From: Apodemus sylvaticus | Lineage: Eukaryota > Chordata > Mammalia > Rodentia > Muridae | Assembly: GCF_947179515.1 (NCBI RefSeq) | Contig: NC_067490.1 | Location: 32,600,925 to 32,664,924, forward strand | Direction of reading: 5' to 3' | Length of the DNA stretch: 64,000 nucleotides | Shown here: in pieces, positions 35,437-49,100 of the stretch | Numbering within the stretch: position 1 is the first letter of the stretch | Layout of the letters: each line of letters begins with the position of its first letter | Made by a program: the position numbers and the translations under genes | Notes under the pieces: generated by a model | The model's input: only the letters and a program-made list of their open reading frames with translations | What the model was told of the DNA's origin: nothing | The model's database searches: none

Positions 35437-38400
35437 TCATAATTGGACACAAAACAACCCTCAAACAATACAAGAAGACTGAAATAATTCCATGCATCCT
35501 TTCAGATCACCATGGCCTAAGGCTAATAATCTTCAATAATAGCAAAAACAACAGAAAGCCCAGATACACATGGAAACTGAACTACTCTACTCAATGATAA
35601 CTTGGCTAGGGAAGAAATAAAAAATGAAATCAAAGACTTCATTGAAGTTGAATGACAATGATGACATATCATTCCCAAACTTATGGGACACAATGAAAGA
35701 GTTGCTAAGAAGAAAATTCATAGCACTAGGTTCCTTGGGAACGAAACTGGAGAGATCTTACACTAGCAGCTTAACTGCACAGTTAGGATCTCTAGAACAA
35801 AAAGAAGCAAACTCACCCCTGAGCTGGCAGGAAATAGTCAAACTCCTGACATAAATCAACCAAAAAGAACAATACAAGGAATCAAGAAAACCAAAAGCTG
35901 GTTCTTTGAGAGACTCAACAAGATAGATATACTCCCAGCCAACCTAATTAAAGGGCCCAGAAGCAGTATCCAAATTAACAAAATCTGAAATGAAAAGGAA
36001 GATGTAACAACAGAAATGAAGGAAATTAAAAAAAAAAAATCTTCAGATCCTACTAAAAAAGACTATACTCAACAAAAATGGAAAATCTAGATGAAATGGA
36101 TAGTTTTTTAGACAGATAACATATACCAAAGTTAAATCAAGAGCAGGTAAACTATTTAAACATGCCCATATCCCATAAGGAAATAGAAGTCATTAAAAAC
36201 CTCCCAATGAAAAAAGACTGAGGGCCAGATGGATTATTGCAGAATTTTACCAGACCTTCAAAAAAGACCGAATACCAATATTCCTCAAACTATTTCATAA
36301 GATAGAAACAGAAGGAAAAAATACCTAATTCATTCTATGAAACCACAATTACTCAACCAAAAAAGATAACACAATCAAACACAAGGTCTCAACAAATAAA
36401 GAGAACTTCAGACCAATCTTGCTTATGAATATTGATACAAAAATACTCAATAAAATTCCTGCAAACCAAATACAAGAACACATCAAAACCATCATTCACC
36501 ACAACCAAGTAGGCTACATCCCAGTGATGCAAGGTTGGTTCAATATAGGAAAATCCGTTAATATAAAGCACGATATAAACAAACTCTAAAGGAAAAAAAT
36601 GATCATCTCCTTAGATGCAGAAAAATAATTTGTCAAAATACAATACCTCTTCATGATAAAAGTATTGAAGGAATAAGGAATTCAAGGCCCATACTTAAGC
36701 ATAATAAAAGCAATTTATCGTAAACCAACAGTCAATATCAAATTAAATGGAGTCATACTTGAAGCAATCTCACTAAAACTGGGACAAGACACAGATGCCC
36801 ACTCTCCCCGTATTTAGTCAACGTACTACTCAAAGTGTTAGCTAGAACAATAAGAAAACAAAAAGAGATCAAGAGGATAGAAATTGACAAAGAAGAAATA
36901 AAGGTATCACTATTTGAAGATGATATGATAGTATACATAATTGACCCCAAAAACTCTACCAGAGAATTTCTCCAGCTCATAAACAACTTCAGCAAAGTGG
37001 CCAGATATAAAATTAAATATCAAATAAATCAGTAGCCTTTCTTTATACAAATGATAAACAGGCTGAGAAAGAAATTAGAGAAACAACTCCCTTACAATAG
37101 CCACAAATAATATAAAATATCTTGGGGTAACTCTAACCAAACAAATAAAAGATCTGTAGGACAACAACTTCAAGTCTTTCAAGAAAAAATAAGGCAATCT
37201 CAGATAATGGAGAGATCTTCCATGTTCATGGTTTGGCAGAATTAACATAGTAAAAATGGCCATCCTACCAAATACAATCTACAGATTCAATGGAATCCCC
37301 ATCAAAATCCCAACACAATTGTTCAAAGACGTGGAAAGAGCAATTCTCAAATTCATCTGGAAAGGCAAAAAGCACAAAATAGTGAAAAAATACTTAACAT
37401 TAAAAGAATGGGTGGGGAATCACCATCACTGACCTCAAGCTTTACTACAAAGAAATAGTGATAAAAACTGCATGGTATTGATAGTGAGACAGAAACACTG
37501 ATGAATGGAACAGAAATGAAGATACAGAAATAAAACCACACACTTACTGGCACTTGATATTTGACAATAAAGCTAAATATATACAATGAAAAAAGGAAAG
37601 TATCTTCAGCAATTATTGTTAGTCTAACTGGATGCCTATATGTAGAAAAATGAAAAAGACCCATCTTTGTCAATGCCAAGTGAATCAAGGACCCCAACAT
37701 AAAATCAGATATACTTAATCTAATACAAGAGAATGTTTGAAAGAGCCTTGAACTCATAGGCACAGAGAAAAACTTTATAAATAGAACTCCAGTGACGCAT
37801 GCTCTAAGATTAAGAATTGATAAATGGGATCTCATGAAACTGGAAAGCTTCTGTAAGGCCAAAGACATAGTCAATAAGAAAAACCTGCAACTTAGAGATG
37901 GGGAAAAATCTTCACTAAGCCCAAATATGATAGAAGACTAATATCCAAAATATATAGACTACTCAAGAAGCTAACCACCAAAAAACAAACAACACAATCA
38001 AAAAATGGGGTATATAGAACTAAACCTAGAATTCACAGCAGAGGGATCTCGAATGGCTGAGAAACACCTAAAGAAATATTCAAAGCCCTTAGTGTTCAGA
38101 GAAATGCAAATCAAAACAACCTATAACTCCATCTTACACCAATCAAAATGGCTAAGATCAAAACCTGAGGTGACAGCACATGTTGGTAAGGATGTGGGGA
38201 AAAAAGAACATTCCTCCATTGCTGGTGGAATTGCAAACTGGTTACAATTACTCTGGAAATCAATCTGGAGGTTCCTCAGAAATTTGGAAATAGATCTACC
38301 TGATGATCCAGGAATATTACTGTTGGGAATATAACCAAAAGATTTCCCATCATGCCACAGGGGCATGTGTTCCTCTATGTTCATAGAGGCCCCTTTGGTG

Positions 38401-38600
38401 ATATCCAGAAGCTGGAAATAACCCAGATGTTCCATGACAGAAGAATGGATACAGAAACTGTGGTTCATTTACACAATGCAATATTACTCAGTTATTAAGA
38501 ATAAGGACATCCTGAGTTTTGCAGGCGAATGGATGGAACTAGAAAATATCATCCTGACTGAGGTAACTCAGACCCAAAAGGACATGCTTGGTATGTAATC
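35437..38600 (+). pseudogene. L1 ORF2 pseudogene, endonuclease part missing
   Basis: Covers ORF2 from the very end of the endonuclease domain (codes for an IIGHKT-like block, here ATAATTGGACACAAAAC), through the RT domain (36000-37100) to the carboxy-terminal region and its end at about 38600. The RT catalytic box reads FEDD (36913-36924) where L1 elements normally have (F/L)ADD, an Ala-to-Glu change beside the catalytic aspartates. In-frame stops occur, for example TAA at about 36627 in the conserved AEK segment and after LLGI near 38332. Only short frames remain (35624-35854, 36835-37035, 38005-38334). It continues the L1 that begins at 26906. Confidence 0.88.
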
Positions 38601-39678
38601 ACTTAAAAGTGGATATTTGCCCCTCCCAAAAAGAGTACAGAATACCCAAGATACAGTCTATAGAACTCAAAAATGTCAACAAGCTAAAGGACCTAAGTGA
38701 GGATGCCTCCCTCCCAAGTGGGAGGGAGAAGAAAGCAACCACAAGGGGGGAAAGAGGGAGGGACCTGAGAGTGAAAGGGGATGGGGAACAGGGAAAGGGG
38801 AATATGATCTGATATTGGTGGGGGAAAAGGAATGAAGCCGTGAAGGGCAGCAGAAAGAATCGAAACGTTCAACCTCAGAAGGTAGGAGGTTGGAGGGACC
38901 CTCCAGGATTTACCAGAGACCTAGGAGGTGAGAGACTCTCAGGACTCAAAGGGAGGGACCTTAGATGAAATGCCCTACTTTAGGGGGAGGGAACTTGTAG
39001 AACCCACCTTCAGCAGAAAGATCATCAAGTGAGGGATGGAGTTGCCATCCCACAGTAAAAATTCTGACCCATAATTGTAGAGAGAAGTCTGAGGTAAAAA
39101 TGATGCAGTGACGGGCCTAAAGTGGGATCTAGCTCGAGGGGAGGCCCCAAGGCCTGACACTATTTCTGAAGCTAGGGAGAGCTCACAAAAAGGGACCTGT
39201 CATGACTGTCCTCTGAAAGATCCAAAAAGCAGCTGAAAGAGTCAGATGTAGATATTTGCACCCAACCAATGGAAAGAAGCTGCTGACCCCTGTGGATGAA
39301 ATAGGGAAAGGTTGAAAGAAGCTGAGGAGGAGGGAGACTCTGTAGGAGAACCAGCAGTTTCAATTAACCTGGACCCCCGAGATCTCTCAGACACTGGACC
39401 ACCAATCAGGTAGCATACACCAGCTGATATGAGGTCCCCAGGGCATATTGTGCAGAGGACTGCCAGGTCTGAGTTTAGTCAGAGAAGATGGACCTAACCC
39501 TTAAGAGACTGGAGGCCCCAGGGGTGGGGAAATCCTTGTGGAGACAGAGGGGCAGGGAGGAGGTATGGGATGTGGAACAGTTGGAGGTTGTAGGGAGAAA
39601 AGAATAAAATCTGGAGTTTAAAATAAATAAAATTAATTAGTTAATTAAAAATATAAATAAAAATTAAAACAAAAAGAA
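38601..39678 (+). mobile_element. L1 3' UTR and A-rich tail of the compound element
   Basis: About 1 kb of purine-rich, Lx-like L1 3' UTR with G-runs (38700-38800, 39520-39600). It then passes through AATAAAATCTGGAGTTTAAA into an impure A-rich tail (39600-39678), immediately followed by the right target duplication. Antisense frames at 38975-39160 and 39172-39363 are chance. Confidence 0.82.
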
Positions 39679-39694
39679 AAAATATGTCATTATG
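39679..39694. repeat. Right target-site duplication of the compound L1
   Basis: Second copy of AAAATATGTCATTATG; the first is at 26890-26905. The first A's overlap the tail, so the unambiguous part is about 12-14 bp. Confidence 0.88.
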
Positions 39695-42600
39695 TGCACC
39701 TTTCTCTCTTGCTGCTGCTGAATAACTCTATTCTTAACCAGAGTTGAGAGCTCTCTTTTCCTTCTCTTGCCCTCCATGCATCTTTCTACTTATCTATCAT
39801 TCTCCTCTCCTCTTCTTGCTCTTCCTGCCCTCCCTTTCATTGTTTTTAATTTTAATCTTTTGTCTATTGGAGGAGTTCCTTTAGAACAAATTATTTAATC
39901 AGGTCTATTGTTTTTTAACATTTAATTATTTTCTATTTAATTGTTTCTTACTCATTCTCTTCATGAGTTTCCCCTCGTTCCTAATATATATAGAAATGTG
40001 ACATATCTAGACAGGGAGATATTCTATTATTCAACACTGAAAGTTGTAATCTAGTACACTATAAAAAGACATTGGAAAATGGGGAGGATTTAATGCATAA
40101 TTTTGTGAAAAATGTCAAACTCAAAATGCTGCAGATTTTATGAGTCCCACTCTTCTACATTCTGGGGGTGGGTGCTCTGAGATAGTAAACATATTACTAA
40201 ATGTATAGTGTGCATTTAGAAGTACTTCCTGAAACACGTAGTGAATGGGCAAAGGAACAAATGCTTACTTGCACTCAGGCAAATAATGGGTACTATTTTG
40301 TCACATTGAAATCTAGCTTCAAAACAGAGACGAGTGTCTTTCCTAAGGCTATACAAACAAGCTGTTGGGTTATGATGCAATTATCTGCAGAACTGCTTTT
40401 GACACCGCGTTTTTTTTGTTTGTTTTGTTTCTGTGATTTTTCTGTCTAAATGTTCTATCTTATTTTGGAGCAGTTTTAGTTTCAGCAAAATTGAAAGTCA
40501 CAGAGGTTCCAATATCTCCATTACGCTCACATATTTATTTGTTCTGTAATTTTCAGGTTTTCTTCAACAAAAGTTGTGACATTGGTGACACTGGAGAGCT
40601 CCATGAGCAAATAATGACCTATTTATCCATGATTTTCACAGGGGCCGTGCTTGGTGTCCCTCCTGACCCGAACAACTGAGCCAATCAACCTATGCCTCTC
40701 ACACTTTCTGTATATCTTGTATCAGGATGGAAGTGACCTATAGAAACTCCCCCTTCTAACCACAATGAGAAATTATACATGACTAATTCTACAAGAAGCA
40801 CAACAGCAAGAACCCTGTTGGAGACTCTAGACTTCAGCTTTTGATGGCATATGAATGTAGTCTCATCAGTTGTCATAAGTACACATTTAAAGTATTTCCC
40901 ATCTAGCCTTGATTTGTTTTGTTCCTTTCTTTATGGTGAATTGGATAAACAGTTCCTGATTTTAATGCAGTAATCATAGTCATTTGTTTCGTGATTAGCC
41001 TTTGTTAAGGAGTTAAGACATTTTCCTTAGTGCTAGGTAATAGAGGTGATTTCAAGTTTAATTTTCTTTACAAATTTTACCTTTTGCATTTAATTTCTTA
41101 CAATATCCGGGATAAAATTCTTTCAAAATACATTGTCTCAAAGTGCGATGGAGTTTTAGTTTTTGGTTTTTGGTTTAGTAAAGCAAGTAACTGTTTCAGT
41201 ATGCACTCTACAGCAGTTTAACAATTGATTTACAGTTCCAAATCTCATGTGTGTATATATGCTTTGTTATATTTGTTTTATTGTATTTATCTACCTTCAA
41301 AAAATCTTTGTTAAGAAATTTTCGAATTGTATGGTATTAAATCTTGGTATGGTATTAAATTTTATTTGTCAGTAAAGTCACAGAAGACAGCAAATCATCT
41401 GGAAGTTCATTTATGTATGTAGAAATTGAAGTAGACAGTTGCTTGGTATAGTGCTAAATATTGTTGTTATTTCATAGTGAGTTGCACACATGTATGTCTA
41501 GCTAGGTCTTCTGACGGACATTCTTAACCTTTTCCAGCTTTAAATATTAAGAATTTCTGTTTTGACAAACTCAGTAAATATGCCTCTATGGACCAAAACA
41601 AACTGTGATACTCTCACTCAATTTTCCAGTTGGAAAATTTGCATCACATGCTGCTGCAAGAATTGGAACCACCCAGTCCTGCTTAACTGTAATTAGAATA
41701 ATTCCTTACCTGTGATAATTATGATGTGCCAAAATTTACTCAACTCGTTTGGTCAGTGGGCAAATTCTTGAAGAAGACAAGCACAAAAAGATAGTCCAAA
41801 AGATATTGTTAAGATAATTATTTATTAAATTAATAATTATTAATATACACACTGGACTCATCAATCAAAAATGGTTCGCTGAACTGTGGGGCCAGTGAAC
41901 ACATAAACCGGACATGAATTGACTTTTGCTTAATTCCCAATGGCTAACCTACACATGATCTTAGCAGTTCTTCTGAAGGATCCTTATATATATCAGTCTC
42001 CTAAAAAGGGGAAGCAAGAATCCTTTATACTTTATCATGGTGACTGTCTTAAGTCTTCTGGTCATTTTAAATTTTTTCTTATTATAAAATTACTGTGAAT
42101 TTCCAGTAACTACGTGGCTGTTTGTCTGTTTTCTTGCAGAATCATTCTAATTAGCCAATCCTAGAATTATCTGAGCTAGCCCTTAGCTGTCACCTTGCCC
42201 TGAATACATGCTTACATCAGTGCATATGGTTTTCTGCATATTGTTTGTTTCTTGTTGCTTTTGGCTTGTGTTAGTTTGGATTTCAAACTTCTCATTGCAC
42301 CAGCTTTCTATGACCCTTGTGACTTTTAAGTTCTCTGGGTAGAACAAAACATTCTAATGTTCTTTGTTTGTATTTCCTCCTCCCTCTCCCTCCCTATCCC
42401 CCTCCTCCTTCTCCTTCTCCTCTTCCTCCACTACTACTTCCCACCTTTTTTCTCCCAGTTACAGGCCCACATTGCCTTCTGCTCTTCTGAAAGCAATCAT
42501 TGTTCTAAGGTCTTAGTAACCAAAACCATGAAGGTAGGCATTTCTTTTCTGGTGTACATCCATGTGATGACCTTCTGGAATTTTTAATTTGCAGTTCTGC

Positions 42601-43149
42601 AACCAAAGGTGATGGGTCCATCTTACTCAGTGCACAACTAATATTTATAACCAGGGATTTGGCAATAGAGAAGAATTACTTGCAACATTAAGGAGAACAC
42701 AGTGGTTCAATCCCAAGGGATACGATTCCCAGCAAACAAATAAAGGAGCTTTCATCAGGGAAACTCATGTACATCCATTCACTAATGGCTGAGTCCTCCC
42801 TTGGAAAAGTAGGAGCCTTTTTGAGCAGATTCAATTGAATACCACGATTCTTCATTCATTACATGGTAAAACAAACATGAAGGTGGCTCTGGGTGGAGAA
42901 GTAAAATGAGAAAATTTTGTTCAAGTCCCCTAAAAAGGGATGAGTTCCTGACCTGTTGGCATCATGATTTTCACTTTTTCCTTCTACATTGAATTGCAAG
43001 ACTTCCAGTGCCCCAAGTGCAACTAAAGAAGCAAGTTTTCAGCCACTTAAAGGAGCAACAAGGGTTTTGTTTTTGTTTTCATTTCACCTAAAAGCACATG
43101 TCTTTTTATCCTTGTAAGTATCAATATAGCATCTTCAAAGTGTAGTTTT
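39695..43149. other. Unassigned, apparently unique DNA
   Basis: No gene is supported. A polypyrimidine low-complexity tract lies at 42366-42432. A 17-bp direct repeat (TATGGTATTAAAT core) sits at 41331-41365, and an AT-rich near-palindrome at 41815-41850. The frame 40491-40679 follows a TTTTCAG but has no recognisable protein similarity. Confidence 0.45.
42366..42432. repeat. Polypyrimidine (TC-rich) tract
   Basis: About 65 bp of almost pure C and T (CCTCC, CTCC and TTCTCC units). This is a low-complexity homopyrimidine strand. Confidence 0.85.
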
Positions 43150-43345
43150 GTGTCTGGAGAGATCGCTAAGAGGTTAAGCTCACCTGGCTGCTCTTTCAGA
43201 GGACCAAGGTTAGATTCCCAGCATTCACATAGTGATACACAATCATCTGTAATTCCTGTTCCAGGATATGCAAAGTCCTCTTCTGGCCTCCAGAGTATAG
43301 CATACACGAGGTACCCAGACAAATATGCAAGCAACCATTGATACA
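43150..43345 (+). mobile_element. B3-like SINE, sense
   Basis: Sense-strand tRNA-derived SINE: TCTGGAGAGATCGCTAAGAG contains the A-box region, GGTTAGATTCCC at 43208-43219 the B box of the RNA polymerase III promoter. These are followed by CTGTAATTCCTGTTCCAGG (43247) and CCTCTTCTGGCCTCCAGAG. No clear A-tail; flanks 43343 onward are not repetitive. Divergence indicates an old insertion. Confidence 0.85.
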
Positions 43346-44797
43346 GAGAAACTTAATGGTAGTAATAAATATTTGCCTTGCTTCTGTTTTGCTTATTGGG
43401 GGCTTATTGAAGAAATCCTTCAAACCTGAGTTATATGATACTCTCAACTCCGTATTACTTCCCACCCTCTGAATATGTTTTTATAAATAAAATTATCAAA
43501 AATCATAGTCTCAGAAGAAAGTCTGTTTGCTTTCAGAACTTCGGCCTTCCAAATATTTGTCCTTTTAATACATTCTTGTAATATTTTTTTAACTTATAGA
43601 ACCAAAACCCCAATCTCCATTTTTTTGTGATATAGGCAGACTATTTATATGGTTCTTTTCCTTTGTAGTTTCCATTAGCCAATAGACCCTATCAATGACT
43701 CTTGTTTTCATGTCTCTCTCTTCTCATATAGCACATGTAACACATTCTTAGCCAGAGTAGCATGACAAATTGATGTTGCAAAAGCTTGCTCAACAGGTGT
43801 TGATGACTCTATCCTGAAAGTTCTGTCATTTTGTAAGAAGCAAAGTATTTATGAATAGTGAATAAAATTGATCACCAGTTTGTAATTTCATGGGACATTT
43901 TGTTTGAAAATTGATTTTTTTTCATTTTAGAGAAAGCATATAGTTATGCATAAATCTGTTTTCTTGCTTACAAGTCCCTGCCAGTTCTCTCTCAAATATT
44001 ATGATTCTGATCACAGAGCTATCTCTGCGGAATGCCTCTGGCTTTGCAAATGTGTTCCAAACCCATCGTGGATTGATTGGCCAAACTCTTTTCCTTTTAT
44101 GAGTCTGACTGCCAGGAAATACAAGGGTTATGTTTATTGTTTGGGGATTGGAATTTTAACAGTAGGTAGTAAGAGCAATCCTGCAATCTTCTAGGAAAAA
44201 AAAAATTAAAGCAATTTTTAAATGGTTCATTTTCCCCCTAGAGCCAGACAATCCTTGTGAATATTCTCAGGAAAATTCATTACAATTATAGCCTTTTTAT
44301 TACTTCCATATATCTTACAGTTTATTTCCAAATTCATACATATCCTATGAATATATATGAATATCCTATAAATATGAATATATATTCATAAAATTGTATA
44401 TGACATCAAAATGACCACTTACTATCTCTCTTGACACCTATTTTAAACTCCTTAGAAAAATGTTTTGAAGTTGTCTAATATGAATCTATTTACTATCTCT
44501 CATCTCAATTTATTTTACCCACTAACTTGATACACAGGCAGAGGGAAGGTCCGGAGAGAGGGGGAAAATACTAATTTACCTTGTTGAAAATTTAATATTG
44601 TTGAAAAAAATTCCAGGCAACCTATACTGAGACCCCTAATCACTCCCACGGGCACACATAACACACTTTTGCTTATTTTGAAATAGTAAATAATTTCCTT
44701 GTTTAATTCAACATTTTTAGGTGTCACAGAGAAACCTTTCATTTGAAATTAAATCTCAGCAAGTGCAGTTGTGCTTTTGTATCTCTCTTATTATGAT
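43346..44797. other. Unassigned AT-rich DNA
   Basis: Nothing recognised except an A-run at 44195 and the AT-rich repeat TATGAATATATATGAATATCC-like sequence near 44345-44395. Confidence 0.5.
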
Positions 44798-45035
44798 GGT
44801 TAATCTTGTCAGTTGGCTGGGATTGTGAGCTGCCTAGGAGATGAATAAAAACACACTTCTGGGGATGTAACTGTCAGAGGGGACTGAGTAAGCAAGGAAG
44901 ACGCTTTCTGAATGTGCCTGGCATGATCCAGTGGGATGGAGGTCCAGAGGAAACACAGGGGAAGAGGAAGAAATAAATACAGGTGCCCTGCTCTCTGCGC
45001 TGTCTCTACCATCTCCCTCATCCCAAGTTTATAGC
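44798..45035 (+). mobile_element. Possible hAT-type DNA transposon fragment
   Basis: GATGGTTAATCTTGTCAGTTGG, CTGCCTAGGAGATGAA and CTGTCTCTACCATCTCCC follow the order of a rodent non-autonomous hAT-Charlie repeat as I remember it. Diverged and without verified terminal inverted repeats. It may be related to the block at 9237. Confidence 0.38.
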
Positions 45036-45207
45036 ATCAAAACGTAGGAAATCTTCAGCCCAAACAAAGCTTTTAAGCAGTTTCAGATGTTGGTAGAATC
45101 ATGGAAATCAAATCCAACTGCTTGAAAGATTCCTTCCTATAATATATTCTTAGATTATTTATTGACCTTCAAGTATGTAAAGTATACTATTAGTATACTT
45201 TGTAAAA

Positions 45208-45362
45208 AATTAAGGTGTATGTGTGTTTTACCTGCATGTATATCTGCATACCACATGTGTGTCTGGTGCCTACAAAGGTCAGAGGAGGGTACTGAGAAGA
45301 TCTTGAGAACCAATCCCAGCCCCTCTACCAGGGCAGCAAGTAGGTGCTCTTCTCCCTATACA
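45208..45362 (-). mobile_element. B3-like SINE, antisense
   Basis: Reverse complement of a B3-type SINE: TGTGTTTTACCTGCATGTAT, TGCATACCACATGTGTGTCT and AAAGGTCAGAGGAGGGTACT. A short remnant of the region near the RNA polymerase III promoter (GCAGCAAGTAGGTGCTCTTC) follows. Confidence 0.8.
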
Positions 45363-48300
45363 AGCTTTCCCACCCTGATTAACATATGCTCAAAACACAA
45401 AATCGGTTAATTTACCAAAATATTGATATCCTTTATGATTTAAATTAGCATTTAGAAATAAGTTTAGTATTACTCCAAATCAGATATTCATGGTCGTGTT
45501 TTTAGCCTAGCAAAACATGTGCTTTAACAACATATACTTATTTAGGCTTAATTTCACATTTATATCCAAAAATACTCTCTCTTCCTTCAGTAATGGTATG
45601 AGGAGAAGCTCAAATATTTGTGTTTTATATTCTTGTGCGTTTATGTGCTTCTAGCCAAACTGTGTATTAATTTTAATGCAGTTTTCTTTAGAGTGTTAAT
45701 AATTGCTTTAAATCTATGCTACAAGATTGATTACATACATTTGCTAATCACATAGTTTTAAAGAGATTATACAATACGTAATTAGCATCACTCCCAACTG
45801 TTTCATCATACACCCCATACTGACAAAGCAGAGTAATGTTTTATTCTACCAGGTAGAATATTTTAGTGTCTGCCAATCCAGTCATCCCAATGTTAAAAAG
45901 TAGGAAAGTCTGAGTAAATATGATTTTTATGAGTATAACAAACCTTGAGGTTGATCTGAGAAAGGCATTCTAAAATGCCTTGGTGGGTAGATTAAAATGA
46001 CCCACGTGTGGCCATTTGCCCTTTCTGATTGGGAACTGGTTTTGTGGATGAGGGAATGTTGCAGATGGGAGAGGAAGGACACACTTCACTTCAACTAGTA
46101 GAAAGCTGTTTCTTAGTGTGGGTCTCTATTACAAATTTGTTTTCAGATTTGGAAAAGTCATTGTGCATCACGCTTGTATGTCTGTGTTTTTGCCTACATT
46201 TCATTCCTCAATTAAGTAATTTAAGGACTAAATGAAGAACCGAATCAAAATATACAAGCTAGAAATATATTTGTTAATTTTCTGATACCTGAGAATTCGA
46301 TGAGTTGAGAAACAGAATAAAAGAAGATTTAATGGTGTTTGTAAAAAGCACTAGGTATAATATAATTGTGAAATGATTTGAATGCACCCTTGAATGTCAC
46401 TGTGCAATTTCCTGTAATCAAAAATTCTTTTGAAACCACTTTGCAGAGTGACGAGTTCAATAGTCTGTAGGCTATTATAGCTTCAAGGGCTTCTTAGATT
46501 TATTAGTGAATACAACATCATAGTTTTTCTAATCCATCAGGCTAACACCTCTCTTTACACATGAGGTGTCACAGTGTGACCTGTCCTCTTCTCTATGATT
46601 GATTGTGTTCTAACTTTAATACTATTTACCAATCATTTCTAATAGGCAGATACCTATTTCCTAATGGTCCAACCAGCCTTTCTAAGCAAATGTTCCGCTC
46701 CTGTTATTATGACAAACTTTAATTTGAAGACACTATGTTGATTTGTATTGTGTGTATTTGAAGAGTAAAAATATTCAAAAGCCAATAGCAACACAAAATA
46801 AGTGTCATTTTACAATAATGATGACAAAATAAGGATGTTGAAGGAAATGAAGCCTGGAACAAGAAAAATGCATAAAATCCAAATCACCAGGGATGTAGGA
46901 CAAGTCCAGCAGTGTAGTAGGGAAGAGTTACTGACTCATTACACCTTGGAGACTAGCAAAAATTAAAATATACACGGGACTCAGCATGCATGTTCTACAT
47001 CCTTGAGGGAAACTCGATACTTTGCTCTGTTTTCCAAATGCATAACTCAAATTCAAAGGCCTAGTCATAAACTTAAAACTACCAGTACATTAAAACATCA
47101 AAGCACATTTGTTCATCTTTGCATTTATTATAAAATAGATACTGTCTGTGCAACAGCAAATGGTAATTAAGTAAGCCCATTTCTTTAAAAGGATCTCAAT
47201 ACTCAAATCTAGCCAAGAAAATTTATTTATGGGATATGAATGCTTTAAATTTCTTACATGTTTATATATTTGTACTATTTGGAAGCATAGCTTCATAGAG
47301 GCCTGGGGGTTTTTTATAACGTAGTTAATCTAAGTGAAATTCTTATCATCATATCTAGAGCCAAGTAAGTGCAAAATTAATTAGTATTATTACTATAGGA
47401 GGTTTTGTTTGTGGATATATATACATATATATATACATGTATATGTATATATTGTGCTTTAGTCAAACAGAGTGCCTTCGGACATGAAAACTGTTTTCAG
47501 TAGTGTTTTTCTTGACACAAATAATTTTAATTTCATTTAACTAAAATACTTTGAGAAAACTATTCATCATATGACTCTATGTATAAAATGTGTGCACTGA
47601 AACTCAGCAGAGACTAAAATCCATTCTGTTTGGCTTTTAATATTATTTTTCCTAACAGCAAACCTTTACTGCTCTTTGCATTTCTTTTCTCTACTTCACC
47701 AAGAAGTTTCACATTAATTCAATTAAAATTTAAAAGTAGATAACCAACTTGTACTATTTTTGAAATAATATGAGTTGTGAAGCTTACTAAAACCAGGGCA
47801 TGTTTGAGGAGATAAAGTGAGAGACTGGCTCTAACATTTTTTACCAAGGCTCAAAAATCAGGCCTTATCCCTGTTAATATGGTGTTAATAAAGCCTCCAA
47901 TTTAGAACATGAGATGTTTTGAAAAATCAGTAATTTGTAATACACATACTCACATGATCTCTGTGGTGTGTGAACATCAAAATATTTTTTATATTACTTA
48001 GAACCCAAGTTAATTGTTGCATGCTCATCTAATTTATAAGGTTTAGACCCTGTACGTCTACAGTCAAAGGAAAGTAGAAGCACCCAACCCCAAGACACCT
48101 CCTTTCCCAAACCCAGAAAAAGCCTAAATAATCAATTCTTTATCAAGGCTTTGTGGTGGCTATAAACAAAGGTTTAGTTGCTCCATTAAAATAAGAAGTG
48201 AGAGAATACCTCCAATTCTTTCTAATGACTCATGAGATTACTCAATCAAACATTATTGTTGGTAGATCAGTTGTTGTCTATGAGAGGGTCAATTGCAAAT

Positions 48301-49100
48301 TAATTTATCCATATAACTACTTAACATAATCTAAAAGAAATACCCAGTTTGAGATACTTCAGTAGGGGAGTAAATATAGTCAAAAAATATATATGGCTAA
48401 GTTAGATTAAAGAGAAATTAGTCAGGCAGAATAATATAATGGCCTAAGGAGGTCCTTCAGTGACACCTGGTTACTCCTTTTCAATCATGTGGGAGGTTGA
48501 GAACATACTTTGTCTCAATCCTACTTCAGTTTCTTTGGACATTCATGGATTTGAGACTTTCCACAGTGGCTGAAAAATTAGATCTGTGAAAAGTTAGCCC
48601 AATGGCTTCTAACCAGGATGTCTGGGGTAGCATTGGTCTGCTCTTGGCCTACTGAAATTTCAACATGCCCTAGGGAGAGGAGGGCATGGGCAAGCAGACC
48701 AGGGAAAACACAGGCTCTTTTTACCCCCTGTAGTGGAGTTACTAGTTTTGTGATATTTTGACACTTATTTATGATTTGGACATTCATTTCTTAAGGAAAC
48801 ATTGACTATGAAGAATAGAAAACATAAAAAATACAGCTGTTAAAAATAAACAGTGAAATAGGCTACCATAAAAGATACTATGTTTCAGCTGTCTATGGAT
48901 TTTGCTTAACTACACTCTATGCTTCTTTAATAGTAAATACAATTATCTCTGTGCAACAACATGAAACTATTCTTTCTAAAATTACACATCCATTGAAAAG
49001 TATGAAAATGATCTCTGCAGTTTCCATGCACATACAGCTGTTCTTCTGGGCTTAACTTCAGGGGGAACCAAAATAAGGAAACGTAATAATCTGGAATAAG
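45363..49100. other. Unassigned AT-rich, mostly non-repetitive DNA
   Basis: No gene is supported over 3.7 kb. An AT microsatellite-like palindromic stretch lies at 47415-47452 (TATATATACATATATATATAC). The rest has no LINE or SINE signature that I can see and may be single-copy. Confidence 0.45.

Larger units (their letters stand above)
26906..39678 (+). mobile_element. Compound nested element: L1 split by ERV and younger L1
   Basis: A plus-strand L1 can be followed from 5' UTR (26906) through ORF1 (to about 28820). It resumes at 35437 within ORF2 and continues through the end of ORF2 (about 38600), 3' UTR and tail (39678). A 16-bp duplication at both ends shows that the whole is one insertion. 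The 6.6 kb between the halves holds a minus-strand endogenous retrovirus, other L1 3' UTR pieces and a young L1. About 0.9 kb of L1 (the ORF1 end and the endonuclease part of ORF2) is absent at the split, so deletion accompanied or followed the later insertion. The L1 has many stops and is dead. Confidence 0.85.

Noticed and set aside
40491..40679. Possible exon after a TTTTCAG acceptor-like sequence
   Set aside because: 62 codons, no recognisable protein family, no supporting neighbouring exon or start context.
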